This document shows positions 16,936-26,190 of a stretch of DNA of 64,000 bases, one piece after another. The stretch covers positions 1 to 64,000 of the forward strand of contig CAIMFJ010000004.1 in NCBI GenBank assembly GCA_903840355.1. Reading direction: 5' to 3'. The first letter of the stretch is position 1, and every line of letters starts with the position of its first letter. The position numbers and the translations under genes are program-made. The DNA comes from an uncultured Opitutia bacterium. Lineage in GTDB: Bacteria > Verrucomicrobiota > Verrucomicrobiia > Opitutales > UBA953. The notes under the pieces are model-generated. The model saw only the letters and a list, made by a program, of their open reading frames with translations. It ran no database searches and had not been told where the DNA came from.

Positions 16936-18822
16936 ATGAAACCGCACCTCCTCTCTCTCGGCATCTTAATGGCTGCCGTTCAATTAACTCCCCTGGCATG
17001 GGCAGCCACTTATGATATTTCGAGTTTTAGTAGCCGCCAAATTGGAGCCAGCGGGACTAATCTTGGAATTACTAGCAATGCGGACGATATTATTTCTAAC
17101 GGCGGGAATAATACTCTTTTAGAGTTTGTGGGCAACACCACGCTAGGAGGCCTCAGTGGTACTGGTAGCGGTCAGCAGATCAGTTCCGCGTTTAGTTCTC
17201 CTAGTTACCCGCAAATCGTCACCCTAACCCTGGATGTAGGTGCCGGAAGATCCTATAACTATTCAGGTCAATGGCGTCCGAATAATTGGAATGACGTTTG
17301 TATCACTGCACTTGATATCGTTAAAACTGGCGCAGGCAGTCAGGAGTTTTCTGGCTCGAGCACGGGGTACACCACTTCCCCTTCCCTTGTTTCTAAACTT
17401 ACCGTCAATGATGGCCTATTTATCGTCTCTGGAACCATGTTTAATGACAGTGCCCTGATCTACGGCGCGGAAGGAGCAGACTCACTATCATCGCGCCCCA
17501 GCCCTACGATTACAGTAAACGGAGGCACCCTTGAAATGCGAAAAAGTTGGTATCAAACATCTGGAGCTGCTTTTAATACCAGTCTCTCCCTCGGATCAGG
17601 CAATATCTTGATTAATGGGGGGACTATTAAATTCAGTCGCGAAGATACGACTTCAGTTCGGGGTTGGACAGTAGGAAGCCGAGGGGCCACCATTTGGTCG
17701 GACACTAATTATAATAAAGCCAAATCAGTGGATAGTGTAGCCATTACGGGCAGTGCCGGCGGCAATTTAACCCTCACCGGAAGTGCGAGTAATTCTGTTA
17801 TCGGAGAAGTCATTGGAGCGGTGGGCACTTGGGGTGCCAATGCCACGTTGATTAAGTCTGGAAGCGGCACTTGGTCGGTCGGGGGCGTTAACTTGGCAGG
17901 GGGAGTGAACCAGACGGAAGGGACTTTAAATATCAAAGGGGATAGCACGACGTCGGGTAATATTAATATCTCTGGCGGAACTCTCATTTTAAGCACCGCC
18001 AATTCAGCGGGGACTGGCGTCGTGAATATTTCGGGAGGGGATGTCATTGCTAATGCTGGCTTTAATAACACCACCAACCTTTCGAGGGGGACTCTGAACT
18101 TAAATAATGCGGCCTCGACGGCAACGATTACCCTCAATGGAGGTAGCATCATTAACGGCGCGGGCTTCACGGGTACTCTCAACGTGGGCAATGGCGGGAT
18201 CTATGATGCGTCGAGTAATCTCCGCGGCACCCACACCTATAACAACGGCTCAAGGTTAGTTGGTAATGGTTCGATTGGAGCGGTACGATTAAACAGCGGA
18301 GCGGTCCTGGCCCCAGGAAACTCCATCGGCACCATCAACATGGCCTCACTCGCCGTGCAGGGTGGCAGCAGTTTCAACATCGAGATCCAAGACCCGACGA
18401 GACTAGCAGGCAACGGCTACGACACGACGAACATCACTGGGCTGCTAGATTTAACGGGGCTCTCGGCGAGCAATAAGGCGACGATTAAATTAATCTCGCT
18501 GAACAGCGCGGGCACGGCCGGCGGCTTAACCAGCCCCATCACCGTGAATCGCAATATCACGTTGATGACTTATGGCAGCCTGACTCAGCCGATGGGTACC
18601 AACCTCAGTGACCTCTTCAGGATTGATACCTCGAGCCTGACTTACAACGGGTCCTTGGCGGCCAATAGCACGATCTATAATGACAGCGCCAACGGTCAGA
18701 TTATGCTACAACTCAGTGCCATCCCTGAACCCTCGACTTACGGGTTCATCATCGGTGGTGTGAGTTTGCTGGCGGGTCTGGCCCGGCGTCGCCAAAAGCA
18801 AACCCACAGCACCGGCGCTTAA
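16936..18822 (+). CDS. PEP-CTERM beta-helix protein (autotransporter-type repeats), paralogue 2
   Basis: 628 residues, with signal peptide MKPHLLSLGILMAAVQL...AWAA and autotransporter-associated repeats (LDIVKTGAGSQEFSGSS, NATLIKSGSGTWSVGGVN, GTLNIKGDSTTSGNINISGG). The C-terminal sorting signal is IPEPSTYGFIIGG, a membrane stretch, then LARRRQK. It aligns along its length with the upstream paralogue but is richer in asparagine, serine and AT-ending codons. A strong terminator follows the stop. Likely a secreted surface or matrix protein handled by an exosortase encoded elsewhere. Confidence 0.82.
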   Translation: MKPHLLSLGILMAAVQLTPLAWAATYDISSFSSRQIGASGTNLGITSNADDIISNGGNNTLLEFVGNTTLGGLSGTGSGQQISSAFSSPSYPQIVTLTLDVGAGRSYNYSGQWRPNNWNDVCITALDIVKTGAGSQEFSGSSTGYTTSPSLVSKLTVNDGLFIVSGTMFNDSALIYGAEGADSLSSRPSPTITVNGGTLEMRKSWYQTSGAAFNTSLSLGSGNILINGGTIKFSREDTTSVRGWTVGSRGATIWSDTNYNKAKSVDSVAITGSAGGNLTLTGSASNSVIGEVIGAVGTWGANATLIKSGSGTWSVGGVNLAGGVNQTEGTLNIKGDSTTSGNINISGGTLILSTANSAGTGVVNISGGDVIANAGFNNTTNLSRGTLNLNNAASTATITLNGGSIINGAGFTGTLNVGNGGIYDASSNLRGTHTYNNGSRLVGNGSIGAVRLNSGAVLAPGNSIGTINMASLAVQGGSSFNIEIQDPTRLAGNGYDTTNITGLLDLTGLSASNKATIKLISLNSAGTAGGLTSPITVNRNITLMTYGSLTQPMGTNLSDLFRIDTSSLTYNGSLAANSTIYNDSANGQIMLQLSAIPEPSTYGFIIGGVSLLAGLARRRQKQTHSTGA

Positions 18823-18841
18823 GCAAATCTCAGATTAGATT

Positions 18842-18872
18842 AAAAAGCCCGAGGTTCCCCTCGGGCTTTTGC
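18842..18872 (+). terminator. intrinsic terminator
   Basis: AAAAGCCCGAGG pairs with CCTCGGGCTTTT around a 4-base loop (18843-18870), giving a T-run on the plus strand and, by symmetry, on the minus strand. It ends the PEP-CTERM genes and may also serve the convergent metallophosphoesterase. Confidence 0.85.
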
Positions 18873-18882
18873 TTTAGTCGTT

Positions 18883-20547
18883 TTAAGCCGTACGCGGTTT
18901 AACTTCGTAAGCATGAGCAATCTGCCCCTGCTTTAAATCTTTCGTCTCATCCTTAGGTAAGAACGAACGCACGTATTCGACTTTCGTTTGCTGAGGGTGC
19001 ACGGAGATGCGCAGGTAGCCCGAGCTCGGCAACTTCTTGCCCGATTGATAGCGGTCATCGTTGTAAGCCACGTAACCGTGATCGGAAGGCATCGGCACTT
19101 CTTGGTAAATCACGCCATCTTTTTCCTGCTGACAATACAAGTGGTCATGCCCTTGGAAGAAAATGTTTACCTTGTGCTTCACCATCAGTTGGTGAATCGG
19201 CATTTCCCAGGTCGGGCGCTTTTCAGCAAACGACCCCTCGGCCTTGCGCCCTTCGCCACCCCATTCATACATCCCGGCCACATCCACGCCACCGCGGCCC
19301 GTGCCCATCACGTGGTGAGCAAAGACAAATTTATACTTCGCCTTGCTCGTCTCGAGTGTCTGCTTCAGCCAGCGGTATTGGGCATCGCCCAGCGTAATTG
19401 CCCACCAATCGCGATTATGTTTATCGGCCCCACCGCCCCCACCGCCCCCACCGCCTTTACCACCGTTACCTCCATAGCCATTCTTTTCGCCGTAACCCGA
19501 ATCCACCAAGGCGGGCGAGTGCCAGTAATTATCTAAAATAATAAACAGGGCGTCGCCCCAGGTCCACGCACAGTAATCTTTGAGCAGCCCGATTTCTTTC
19601 AAGGGCTCGACGTTACCCGTGTAAAAGCCATTGGGGGCAATTGTCGGATAAAGCCGGTTGCGCGCTAATTGCACGCCCACGGCGACATCATGACGCTCAT
19701 CTTTTTGCAGGTAGTTAAACAGCGAACCCTGCTCATGATTGCCATTCATCAAGAAGACCGGGGCCGACTGACCGATTAAACCCAGGAAGGGGCGCTGCAG
19801 GTAATAAGGCTCGGCCAGAGAAGCAGGGTTAACCGTGCGCACCTTATCGACGCTGAAGTCATCCCCGATACAAATATGGAAATCGGGTCGATCGGCGGCG
19901 GCGGTCTGCAACGTGCGGGCGTAGAGGTCGGGGTGACTGCTCTGCGGACGTTCGGGGTGCGAGTCGCCTTGCAGGGTGAAAACAAACGAACTCCCGGGAG
20001 CCCGTTGGGTAGCAAAGCGACATTCAGGGCGGGCGGTAAAAGCCGACGTGCCGACTTTGCGGGATTGCAGGCGATAAAAATATTCCGTGTTGGCCGTTAA
20101 CTGATTGATGATCACTTCGGTCGGCTCGCCTTTGGCTAAAGTCACTGGACCCACTTTGCGGGAGTATTTTCCAGAAGCCGTACCTAGGTCTAGAAATACC
20201 TCCATCGCGTCTTTGGCTAAGAAGCTCACGGTCACCTCTTGATTCGTGGCACGACCGAGCACGACGGAAAGCTGGGCATACTCTGCCAAGTTTTCGGGCA
20301 AAACATAATCGCCATGAAAAACGGGGCCGCGAGCTCGAGAGTTGTCGCCGCCACCCCCTTGGCCTCCGCCCTTGCCGCCCTTCCCTTTGCCACGGGGCAT
20401 GTCAGGAGGAGGGGTGTCCTCGGCACGCGCCACCACCCAACCAAACGTCAGGGCCATCAAACCCAGAAACTTGCGACGGACTAAAGGCGGGAGGGCCTGC
20501 GAGGCCCGATAAAAAGGGTTAGGCTTAAAAGGCGGGGTAGCACTCAT
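18883..20547 (-). CDS. exported metallophosphoesterase, purple-acid-phosphatase-like, with Gly-rich inserts
   Basis: 554 residues from the ATG at 20547 (an upstream start at 20565 is possible). The N-terminus has an arginine pair and hydrophobic stretch (LVRRKFLGLMALTFGWVVARAE), an export signal with a weak Tat look. A fibronectin-like N-domain (about 80-195) precedes a calcineurin-like phosphoesterase domain with metal motifs QGDSHPE, GDDF, NGNHE, AHHVMG and GHDHLY. This is the PAP-type layout. Two low-complexity inserts are unusual: a Gly/Lys/Gln-rich segment just after the signal, and a run of nine glycines (about 19425-19455) within the catalytic domain. It probably hydrolyses phosphate esters outside the cytoplasm. 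It diverges from the secreted esterase gene. Confidence 0.8.
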   Translation of the reverse strand: MSATPPFKPNPFYRASQALPPLVRRKFLGLMALTFGWVVARAEDTPPPDMPRGKGKGGKGGGQGGGGDNSRARGPVFHGDYVLPENLAEYAQLSVVLGRATNQEVTVSFLAKDAMEVFLDLGTASGKYSRKVGPVTLAKGEPTEVIINQLTANTEYFYRLQSRKVGTSAFTARPECRFATQRAPGSSFVFTLQGDSHPERPQSSHPDLYARTLQTAAADRPDFHICIGDDFSVDKVRTVNPASLAEPYYLQRPFLGLIGQSAPVFLMNGNHEQGSLFNYLQKDERHDVAVGVQLARNRLYPTIAPNGFYTGNVEPLKEIGLLKDYCAWTWGDALFIILDNYWHSPALVDSGYGEKNGYGGNGGKGGGGGGGGGADKHNRDWWAITLGDAQYRWLKQTLETSKAKYKFVFAHHVMGTGRGGVDVAGMYEWGGEGRKAEGSFAEKRPTWEMPIHQLMVKHKVNIFFQGHDHLYCQQEKDGVIYQEVPMPSDHGYVAYNDDRYQSGKKLPSSGYLRISVHPQQTKVEYVRSFLPKDETKDLKQGQIAHAYEVKPRTA

Positions 20548-20611
20548 TTTTTTAAATAAAACCACTCAAACTTTATTAAGTTACAAGAAAAGGAACCTTC
20601 ACCCATCTGTA

Positions 20612-21556
20612 ATGGTCACTACTTTTATGCCCCGCTCTCTCGCTTGCTTGCTTTTAGGCTCTCTGGCCCTCACCGCCCTGGCGGCGTCAGGACCACACGA
20701 TTCCGTCATTGGACCCGACTACCAAGCCGCGCCCGAAATGACCGCCAAGCCAGGAGCGGCTAAAGGAGTCATCCATGATTTCACCATCGATGCCACCGAG
20801 AGTAAGATCTACCCCGGCCTCAATGGACCTTATAAAAGAAAAGTGCAGGTATACGTCCCCGTCCAGTATGTAGCCGGCACCCCCGTCCCCTTCATCATCG
20901 TCACCGACGGCCCTTGGTACACCAAGCGCGTTGCCACGGCGCTCGATAACCTCATCGCCGAAAAACGGGTGCCCGTGCAAGTCGCCGTGTTCGTGCAATC
21001 CGGGGGTGGCGACGGCAAAGGCAGCCAACGCGGGCTCGAGTACGACACCCTCTCGGGTAAATACACCGACTTTATCGAGACCGAGATCCTGCCGCGCATC
21101 GCCAAGGATTATAAAATTAATTTCAGCAAGAACCCCAGCGACCGGGCCGCCATGGGTGGCAGTTCTGGAGCCGCGTGTGCGTTTACCATGGCCTGGTATC
21201 ACCCCGAACTCTATCGCCGCGTCCTCAGTTACTCCGGTACGTTCGTAGACCAACAATCGCCCTTCGACCCCAAGACCCCGCACGGCGCCTGGGAATACCA
21301 CGAAAACCTCATCATGAAAACCGAGCGCAAGCCCTTGCGCATCTGGATGCAAGTCGGCGAGAAAGATAATGGTTGGAATAAAGACGAAGCCTCGTTGCAC
21401 AACTGGGTCATGGCCAACGAGCGGATGGCCGACGTCTTAGCGAAAAAAGGTTACGCCTATAAATACGTCTTCTGTAAAGGCGCGGGGCACGTCGACGGCA
21501 AAGCCGTAGGCCAAACGCTCCCCGCCGCGTTAGAGTGGCTGTGGAGCAATCAATAG
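20612..21556 (+). CDS. secreted alpha/beta-hydrolase esterase
   Basis: 314 residues with an N-terminal signal (SLACLLLGSLALTALAAS). It has the fold pattern of the enterochelin-esterase/esterase D-like group: VQVYVPVQYVAGTPVPFIIVTDG, nucleophile elbow MGGSSGAACA (serine near 191), and a late histidine in CKGAGHVDGKAV. Similar proteins in Planctomycetes and Verrucomicrobia are annotated as esterases acting on sugar or polyphenol esters. The substrate is unknown. The start ATG at 20612 is preceded by a 64-base divergent promoter region shared with the metallophosphoesterase; ATG at 20627 is an alternative. Confidence 0.75.
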   Translation: MVTTFMPRSLACLLLGSLALTALAASGPHDSVIGPDYQAAPEMTAKPGAAKGVIHDFTIDATESKIYPGLNGPYKRKVQVYVPVQYVAGTPVPFIIVTDGPWYTKRVATALDNLIAEKRVPVQVAVFVQSGGGDGKGSQRGLEYDTLSGKYTDFIETEILPRIAKDYKINFSKNPSDRAAMGGSSGAACAFTMAWYHPELYRRVLSYSGTFVDQQSPFDPKTPHGAWEYHENLIMKTERKPLRIWMQVGEKDNGWNKDEASLHNWVMANERMADVLAKKGYAYKYVFCKGAGHVDGKAVGQTLPAALEWLWSNQ

Positions 21557-21571
21557 CCTGACGCGCGGGCC

Positions 21572-22921
21572 TTAGACGAGCTTCTTCAATTCGCCGGTGC
21601 TATCGCCGAACTGCACATCATGGATGTCCATGCGGTTCAGCATGCTCACCCACAAGTTATTGATCGGCGTTTCCTTGGCGTATTGAATACTGCGACCTTG
21701 GCGGAGCGTACCGCAACCGCGGCCGGCGAGCAAGATGGGCAAGTCGTCGTGGTTGTGACGATCGCCGTCACCATTACCCGAACCATACACAATCATCGAG
21801 TGATCGAGTAAGTTGCCGTCGCCTTCCTTCACGGACTTCAGGCGCGTGAGCAAGTAAGCCAACTGCGAGGAGTGGAATTTATTAATGTCCTGAATCTTCG
21901 CCAACTTCACCGGGTCATGACCATGGTGGGAGATGCTATGGTGCCCATCGCGAACGTTGATGAAAGGATAGGAACGATTGCTACCCTCATTCGCTAAGAC
22001 GAAAGTGCAAACGCGGGTGCTGTCGGTTTGGAAAGCCAGCACCATCAAGTCCGCCAAAAGACGCAGGTGTTCTTCGTAGCTTTGAGGAATCCCCGTGGGA
22101 GCCTTCACCGTAGCGGGCAATTTAGGTTGCGCCATCGTGCCGGCTTTTTGAATGCGAACTTCTAATTCGCGTACCGCGGTGAAATACTCGTCGAGTTTGC
22201 GTTGATCGTTCGTCCCCAAGCGGACGTTCAATTCGCGAAAATCATCGCGCACGGAATCGAGGATACTCTTCCGCGCCGCGTCACGACGGGCACGTTCGAC
22301 ATCGGAGCCCGAGCCAAAGAGACGTTCAAAAATTAATTTTGGGCTGATTTCCTTAGGCATCGGCTGCGTGGCCGAGCGCCAGGAAAGGTTGGATTCGTAA
22401 ATACAGCTGTAACCCGAATCGCAGCCACCCGCCAACTTACTCGCGTCGGCCCCGATTTCTAAAGACGCCAAACGTGTCCGCTCGCCAATCCGGGCGGCAG
22501 CAATTTGGTCAGCCGAAACACCGGCTTTAATATTAGCCCCGTCGGTCTTGCGAGGCTGAGCACCCGTCAAGAAAGCGCTCATTGCGCGGGCGTGGTCACC
22601 ACCTCCATCGCCGTGAGCGCGGGCTTTATCGGCCGTCAAACCGCTCAACACCGAAAAATAATCTTTCACTTCCGCCAACGGTTCCAGAATCGCAGGCAAC
22701 TTGGAAGGCAAGGCCCCTTCGGTAGGGACGCGCCAGCCATCCATGTTCACTCCATTGGGAACGTACAAGAAAGCCATGCGGTTGGGGGCGGCTTGCGAAA
22801 CCGGCGTGTTGCCGGCGGCCCAACTCGTCTGCATCCCCATCTGCTCCAGCCAAGGTAAGGCCAGAGTCACGCCGAGTCCTTTGAGGACGGTACGGCGGCT
22901 GAGCTGGTATTCTTTTTTCAT
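21572..22921 (-). CDS. DUF1552 family exported protein
   Basis: 449 residues. A Tat-like signal (SRRTVLKGLGVTLALPWLEQ) is followed by a DUF1552 domain with conserved stretches such as PNRMAFLYVPNGVNMDGW, DHARAMSAFLTG, SADQIAAARIGE and HHSISHHGHDPVKLAKI. This family is abundant in Planctomycetes and Verrucomicrobia and is nearly always encoded next to a DUF1592-type cytochrome protein, as here (14 bases downstream of it). It resembles the sulfatase-like DUF1501 group in general organisation. Its biochemical activity is not established in the literature I can recall; export by Tat suggests a folded, possibly metal-bearing protein. Confidence 0.85.
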   Translation of the reverse strand: MKKEYQLSRRTVLKGLGVTLALPWLEQMGMQTSWAAGNTPVSQAAPNRMAFLYVPNGVNMDGWRVPTEGALPSKLPAILEPLAEVKDYFSVLSGLTADKARAHGDGGGDHARAMSAFLTGAQPRKTDGANIKAGVSADQIAAARIGERTRLASLEIGADASKLAGGCDSGYSCIYESNLSWRSATQPMPKEISPKLIFERLFGSGSDVERARRDAARKSILDSVRDDFRELNVRLGTNDQRKLDEYFTAVRELEVRIQKAGTMAQPKLPATVKAPTGIPQSYEEHLRLLADLMVLAFQTDSTRVCTFVLANEGSNRSYPFINVRDGHHSISHHGHDPVKLAKIQDINKFHSSQLAYLLTRLKSVKEGDGNLLDHSMIVYGSGNGDGDRHNHDDLPILLAGRGCGTLRQGRSIQYAKETPINNLWVSMLNRMDIHDVQFGDSTGELKKLV

Positions 22922-22935
22922 AGTAAAAGGGAAGA

Positions 22936-25263
22936 TTACTTCTTCTTCGGGGTATTAGACCCTAATTCTAACTGAGAAGTTCCCCGACGCAAGCGGAAGG
23001 GGTCACTCATGATGACGGCGTAGATCATCGCCGAAATCCGGTTATCGCCCTTGATAGTCGCTTCCGTGATTTTATCCACCGCGGGCTCGTCGTAGTATTC
23101 CAGACCCCGTCCGAGGCCATAAATCAGCATTTTCCCCGACAAATTACGGATGAACTTCTCTTTATCACCTTTAATAACCTCTTTGAACTGAGCGGCTCCC
23201 GCGAAACTACGGCCATCGGGTAATTTACCAGCCGGGTCGATGGTCGAACCCTCATCGGTATCGCGCAGCTTGCCGATGGCATTGAATTTTTCGAAGGCAA
23301 AGCCGATGGCATCCATGCGCGTGTGGCAGGAGGCGCAGGTTGGATTAGCACGGTGTTGTTCCATCCGTTGGCGCAGAGAACCGGTTAACTTATGTTGGGC
23401 TTCCAAAGCCGGCACTTCGGGAGGCGCGGGAGGTGGCGGCGTACCGAGGATTTGCTCCAAGATCCATTTGCCACGTTTAACGGGCGAAGTCCGCGTCGGA
23501 TTCGAAGTCGCCGTCAAGATACTCGCTTGCGTAAGCACGCCACCGCGATCGCCAGGAGGCAATTGTACGCGCACGAAATCACCCGCACGTCTAGAATTCA
23601 CCCCGTTGATACCGTAGAGGTTAGCCAAGGGTAAATCGAGGTACGTATAATTCGCATCCAAGATATCCATCACGCTGTGATCTTCGCGGAAAATTTCGCT
23701 TAAAAACAACTCCGTCTCTTTTGCCATCGAAACCCTCAATTGGTCATCGAACTCAGGGAACTGTTTCGTGTCTGGTGAGACGAGCGAGAGGCGACGAATT
23801 TGGAGCCATTGCAGGCCGAAGCTGGTGACTAAGAATTCGGAACGCTTATCTTTGAGCATGCGTTTGGCCTGCGCCAAAAGATTGGGAGCCAGTTCCTTTT
23901 TAAAAGCTAAGTTAAATAATTCCTCATCCGGCATCGAACCCCACAGGAAATAGCTCAAGCGCGAAGCCAGGGCGAAATCGCTAACCGGGTGAGCATCAGG
24001 CGCGATGGGTTGTTCGTCTTGCTCGGCGCGGAAAATAAATTTGGGCGAGGCGAGCACCGTGGCGATCATCGCTTGGGCGCCCGCTTCCCAATTGCCACCG
24101 GCAGTTTCGCCCGCCAGAAAAACTTTGGTGTAACGCTGTACTTCGGCGGCGGTAGCGGGACGGCGGAAAGCACGGCTAACGAACCAGTTCACCATCGCAC
24201 GAGCTCGGGGTTCGCCCGTTTTACCTTCGGCAAATTCCGTTAAGCGACGTTGCAATTCCGTGCGCGTATCCGAAGGCCCGAGCAGCTGATAGCGATACGT
24301 CCCTAAGCGCCGCGAGCCTTTGTTCATATCGGCGGGCGGGTTTTGCCAGGTCACCGTAAAGGTATGTTTACCGGCCGTTAAATGAATCTTCGCATCGGCA
24401 CGCTCGGGCTTCTTTGAATCCGTCGTACGGGTTTTCAAGCCCTGCGTCGCCACGATTTTACCATCGACCGACAAAGCCACTTTAGACTCCGGATCGCTCG
24501 TGCTACCCATCGAAACCAAGCTCGCACGGAAGACATAATCTCCGTTGCGGGGTGCTTCGAATTCCGCACTCAGGGCTGGATTCGGGTTAAAAATTCGCAA
24601 CTGCCCTTCCGAACGTCCGCGGGGCGTTAAACCGTAGCCATCGGCATTGAGGCTATCGACATTTTGGCCATCGGCCACCATCGCCTTTTCAGCGATGAGC
24701 TCCGCTGCGCCCATGAAGCGCTCCAAGTGTACAGGCGAGAACGTCAGCACATCCCCAATGTCATCAAACCCGTATCCCGTGTCATCGGCCGGAAAATCCG
24801 CCGAGTAGTTACCATCTAAATAGCAGAGGTCGCGGATCGTATTATTATACTCAATCCGATTAAGGCGACGGATGGTGACGGTGCCGGGGTCGACCTTGGC
24901 CTTGGCAATCGCCCGAGACAGGAGACCTTTCGTAGCTGCTTCCATCGCTTGGATTTCAGCCGAGGTAGGACGTGTCTTACGATTCGTGGGTGGCATCTCG
25001 CCAGTAACCACTTGGCTTACCGCTTCGCGCCAGAGTCGCTGCTGCGTGTAAAAATTCGCGTCATCCTTGATGACTTCAAAATTAACATCCCCTTTCGTCT
25101 TATCGTTCCCGTGACAATCCACGCAGTATTTCTCCAAAAAAGGCTGCAGGTCTTTCTTATAATCTTGAGCGGTGGCGACGACTGGCAGGGCGCAAAGTAA
25201 CCCAGCCCACATCCAGGGGAGAAGGGGGGCTAAGCGGGGGGGCTGCTGACGGGGTGACCGCAT
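22936..25263 (-). CDS. DUF1592/DUF1587/DUF1588/DUF1585 cytochrome-like protein
   Basis: 775 residues from the ATG at 25263 (a TTG at 25281 would only add six residues before the signal peptide). After the signal (WAGLLCALPVVATAQ) comes a cytochrome c-like domain with haem motif CVDCH (about 47-51), then DUF1587 (IRRLNRIEYNNTIRDL), a carbohydrate-binding-like beta domain in the middle, then DUF1595, DUF1592 (FALASRLSYFLWGSMPDEEL), DUF1588 with a second CxxCH (CASCHTRMDAIGFAFEKFN) and DUF1585 at the end. It is a periplasmic haem protein of the type paired with DUF1552 proteins in Planctomycetes and Verrucomicrobia, proposed to act in oxidation of complex polysaccharides. First gene of the two-gene operon. 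Confidence 0.87.
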   Translation of the reverse strand: MRSPRQQPPRLAPLLPWMWAGLLCALPVVATAQDYKKDLQPFLEKYCVDCHGNDKTKGDVNFEVIKDDANFYTQQRLWREAVSQVVTGEMPPTNRKTRPTSAEIQAMEAATKGLLSRAIAKAKVDPGTVTIRRLNRIEYNNTIRDLCYLDGNYSADFPADDTGYGFDDIGDVLTFSPVHLERFMGAAELIAEKAMVADGQNVDSLNADGYGLTPRGRSEGQLRIFNPNPALSAEFEAPRNGDYVFRASLVSMGSTSDPESKVALSVDGKIVATQGLKTRTTDSKKPERADAKIHLTAGKHTFTVTWQNPPADMNKGSRRLGTYRYQLLGPSDTRTELQRRLTEFAEGKTGEPRARAMVNWFVSRAFRRPATAAEVQRYTKVFLAGETAGGNWEAGAQAMIATVLASPKFIFRAEQDEQPIAPDAHPVSDFALASRLSYFLWGSMPDEELFNLAFKKELAPNLLAQAKRMLKDKRSEFLVTSFGLQWLQIRRLSLVSPDTKQFPEFDDQLRVSMAKETELFLSEIFREDHSVMDILDANYTYLDLPLANLYGINGVNSRRAGDFVRVQLPPGDRGGVLTQASILTATSNPTRTSPVKRGKWILEQILGTPPPPAPPEVPALEAQHKLTGSLRQRMEQHRANPTCASCHTRMDAIGFAFEKFNAIGKLRDTDEGSTIDPAGKLPDGRSFAGAAQFKEVIKGDKEKFIRNLSGKMLIYGLGRGLEYYDEPAVDKITEATIKGDNRISAMIYAVIMSDPFRLRRGTSQLELGSNTPKKK

Positions 25264-25285
25264 GGTTTCATTTAAAGACAAAACC

Positions 25286-25312
25286 CTAAGCGTTAAGTTG
25301 CAAACTAAGCGT
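25286..25312 (-). promoter_or_regulatory. paired direct repeats upstream of the DUF1592 operon
   Basis: CTAAGCGT occurs at 25286-25293 and 25305-25312, 19 bases start to start, beginning 23 bases before the start codon. The repeats could be a tandem operator or activator site. The rest of the 254-base divergent gap (to 25517) is AT-rich and presumably holds both promoters, but no clear -35/-10 pair could be fixed. Confidence 0.3.
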
Positions 25313-25517
25313 AAATTTTAAAAAAGGTGTAAAAATCTTAATTTATTCATAAGTTATTTATAATTAACAGTTTAAGTTATTATTTAACCCCCAAGTGCCC
25401 AGCTCACCACCAAAACCCTTCATTTTATACCTGCCCTTAAGGAGTTAAAGCCTAGCGTGGACAGGAAGTTAGGAAACCTAAGACTCTAAATGGTGTTATA
25501 AGCATACCCCACCTCTG

Positions 25518-26180
25518 ATGAAACCCTTTTCCCGTACCCATGCCCTGACCCTCGCTGGAGCCACCCTCCTGGCGGGCGTCATGCCTTTGGCGGCCATGGA
25601 CCTCGACGGCTTGGTCAAAAACTCGCCTTTCGGACAAAGCAACACTGGCGGCCTCGGGGGTCGCGACATGAAACCAGGCGTGCTCGAATTCCGCGGGTTA
25701 TACGTGGATGCCGGCGTCACCTATTTTAGCATCTACAATAACCAGACCAAACAATCCAGTTGGGTTGCCCAGGGCCAAGCCCCGAGCGGCCCCGTGGCGG
25801 TGAGTGTCAAAGATTACGATCCTATCAATGAAGTCCTCGTCATTGAGAACGCGGGTCAGGCCGTGAAGCTCCCCTTACGCCAAGTCACGGTGGGGAAAAT
25901 CGATGCCCCTCAGCCCATCGTAGCGGGCAACTTTAACCAAGTAGCTCCGCAAGCTGCCCCAGCAGCTTCCAATATCTCGGATGAAAAACTCCAAGCCTTC
26001 CGCGATGAAATGCGCAAGCGCTTTGCCGAACGGCAACAAAACGGCGGTGGCAACACCGGTGATACCAACGGCGGTAATTTTGGCGGTCGCGGCAATCGCA
26101 ATCGCGGCGGTGATAACGCTGGCGGCGGCACGAACACGCGCGGTAATGGCGCAGGCAATAACAACGGAGCACCCAACTAA
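25518..26180 (+). CDS. GspC-like protein, first gene of the type II secretion operon
   Basis: 220 residues with an N-terminal hydrophobic signal (LTLAGATLLAGVMPLAAM). Residues about 53-120 resemble the beta-strand homology region of GspC (LEFRGLYVDAGVTYFSIYN, then EVLVIENAGQAVKLPLRQV). The last 50 residues are almost only Gly, Asn and Arg (NGGGNTGDTNGGNFGGRG...). Normal GspC is an inner-membrane protein about 270-300 long; this one lacks a clear separate transmembrane anchor if the signal is cleaved. It lies 10 bases upstream of gspG, which supports a role in linking the secretin to the inner-membrane platform. Identification is tentative. Confidence 0.5.
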   Translation: MKPFSRTHALTLAGATLLAGVMPLAAMDLDGLVKNSPFGQSNTGGLGGRDMKPGVLEFRGLYVDAGVTYFSIYNNQTKQSSWVAQGQAPSGPVAVSVKDYDPINEVLVIENAGQAVKLPLRQVTVGKIDAPQPIVAGNFNQVAPQAAPAASNISDEKLQAFRDEMRKRFAERQQNGGGNTGDTNGGNFGGRGNRNRGGDNAGGGTNTRGNGAGNNNGAPN

Positions 26181-26190
26181 TTTTGATCTC

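Noticed and set aside
20687-21400. 237-codon open frame antisense to the esterase
   Set aside because: The esterase has a catalytic motif and signal peptide; the antisense frame has neither and is explained by GC-rich codon usage.
25981-26190. Upstream extension of gspG by 70 codons
   Set aside because: It lies inside the GspC-like gene and would bury the prepilin peptidase site.
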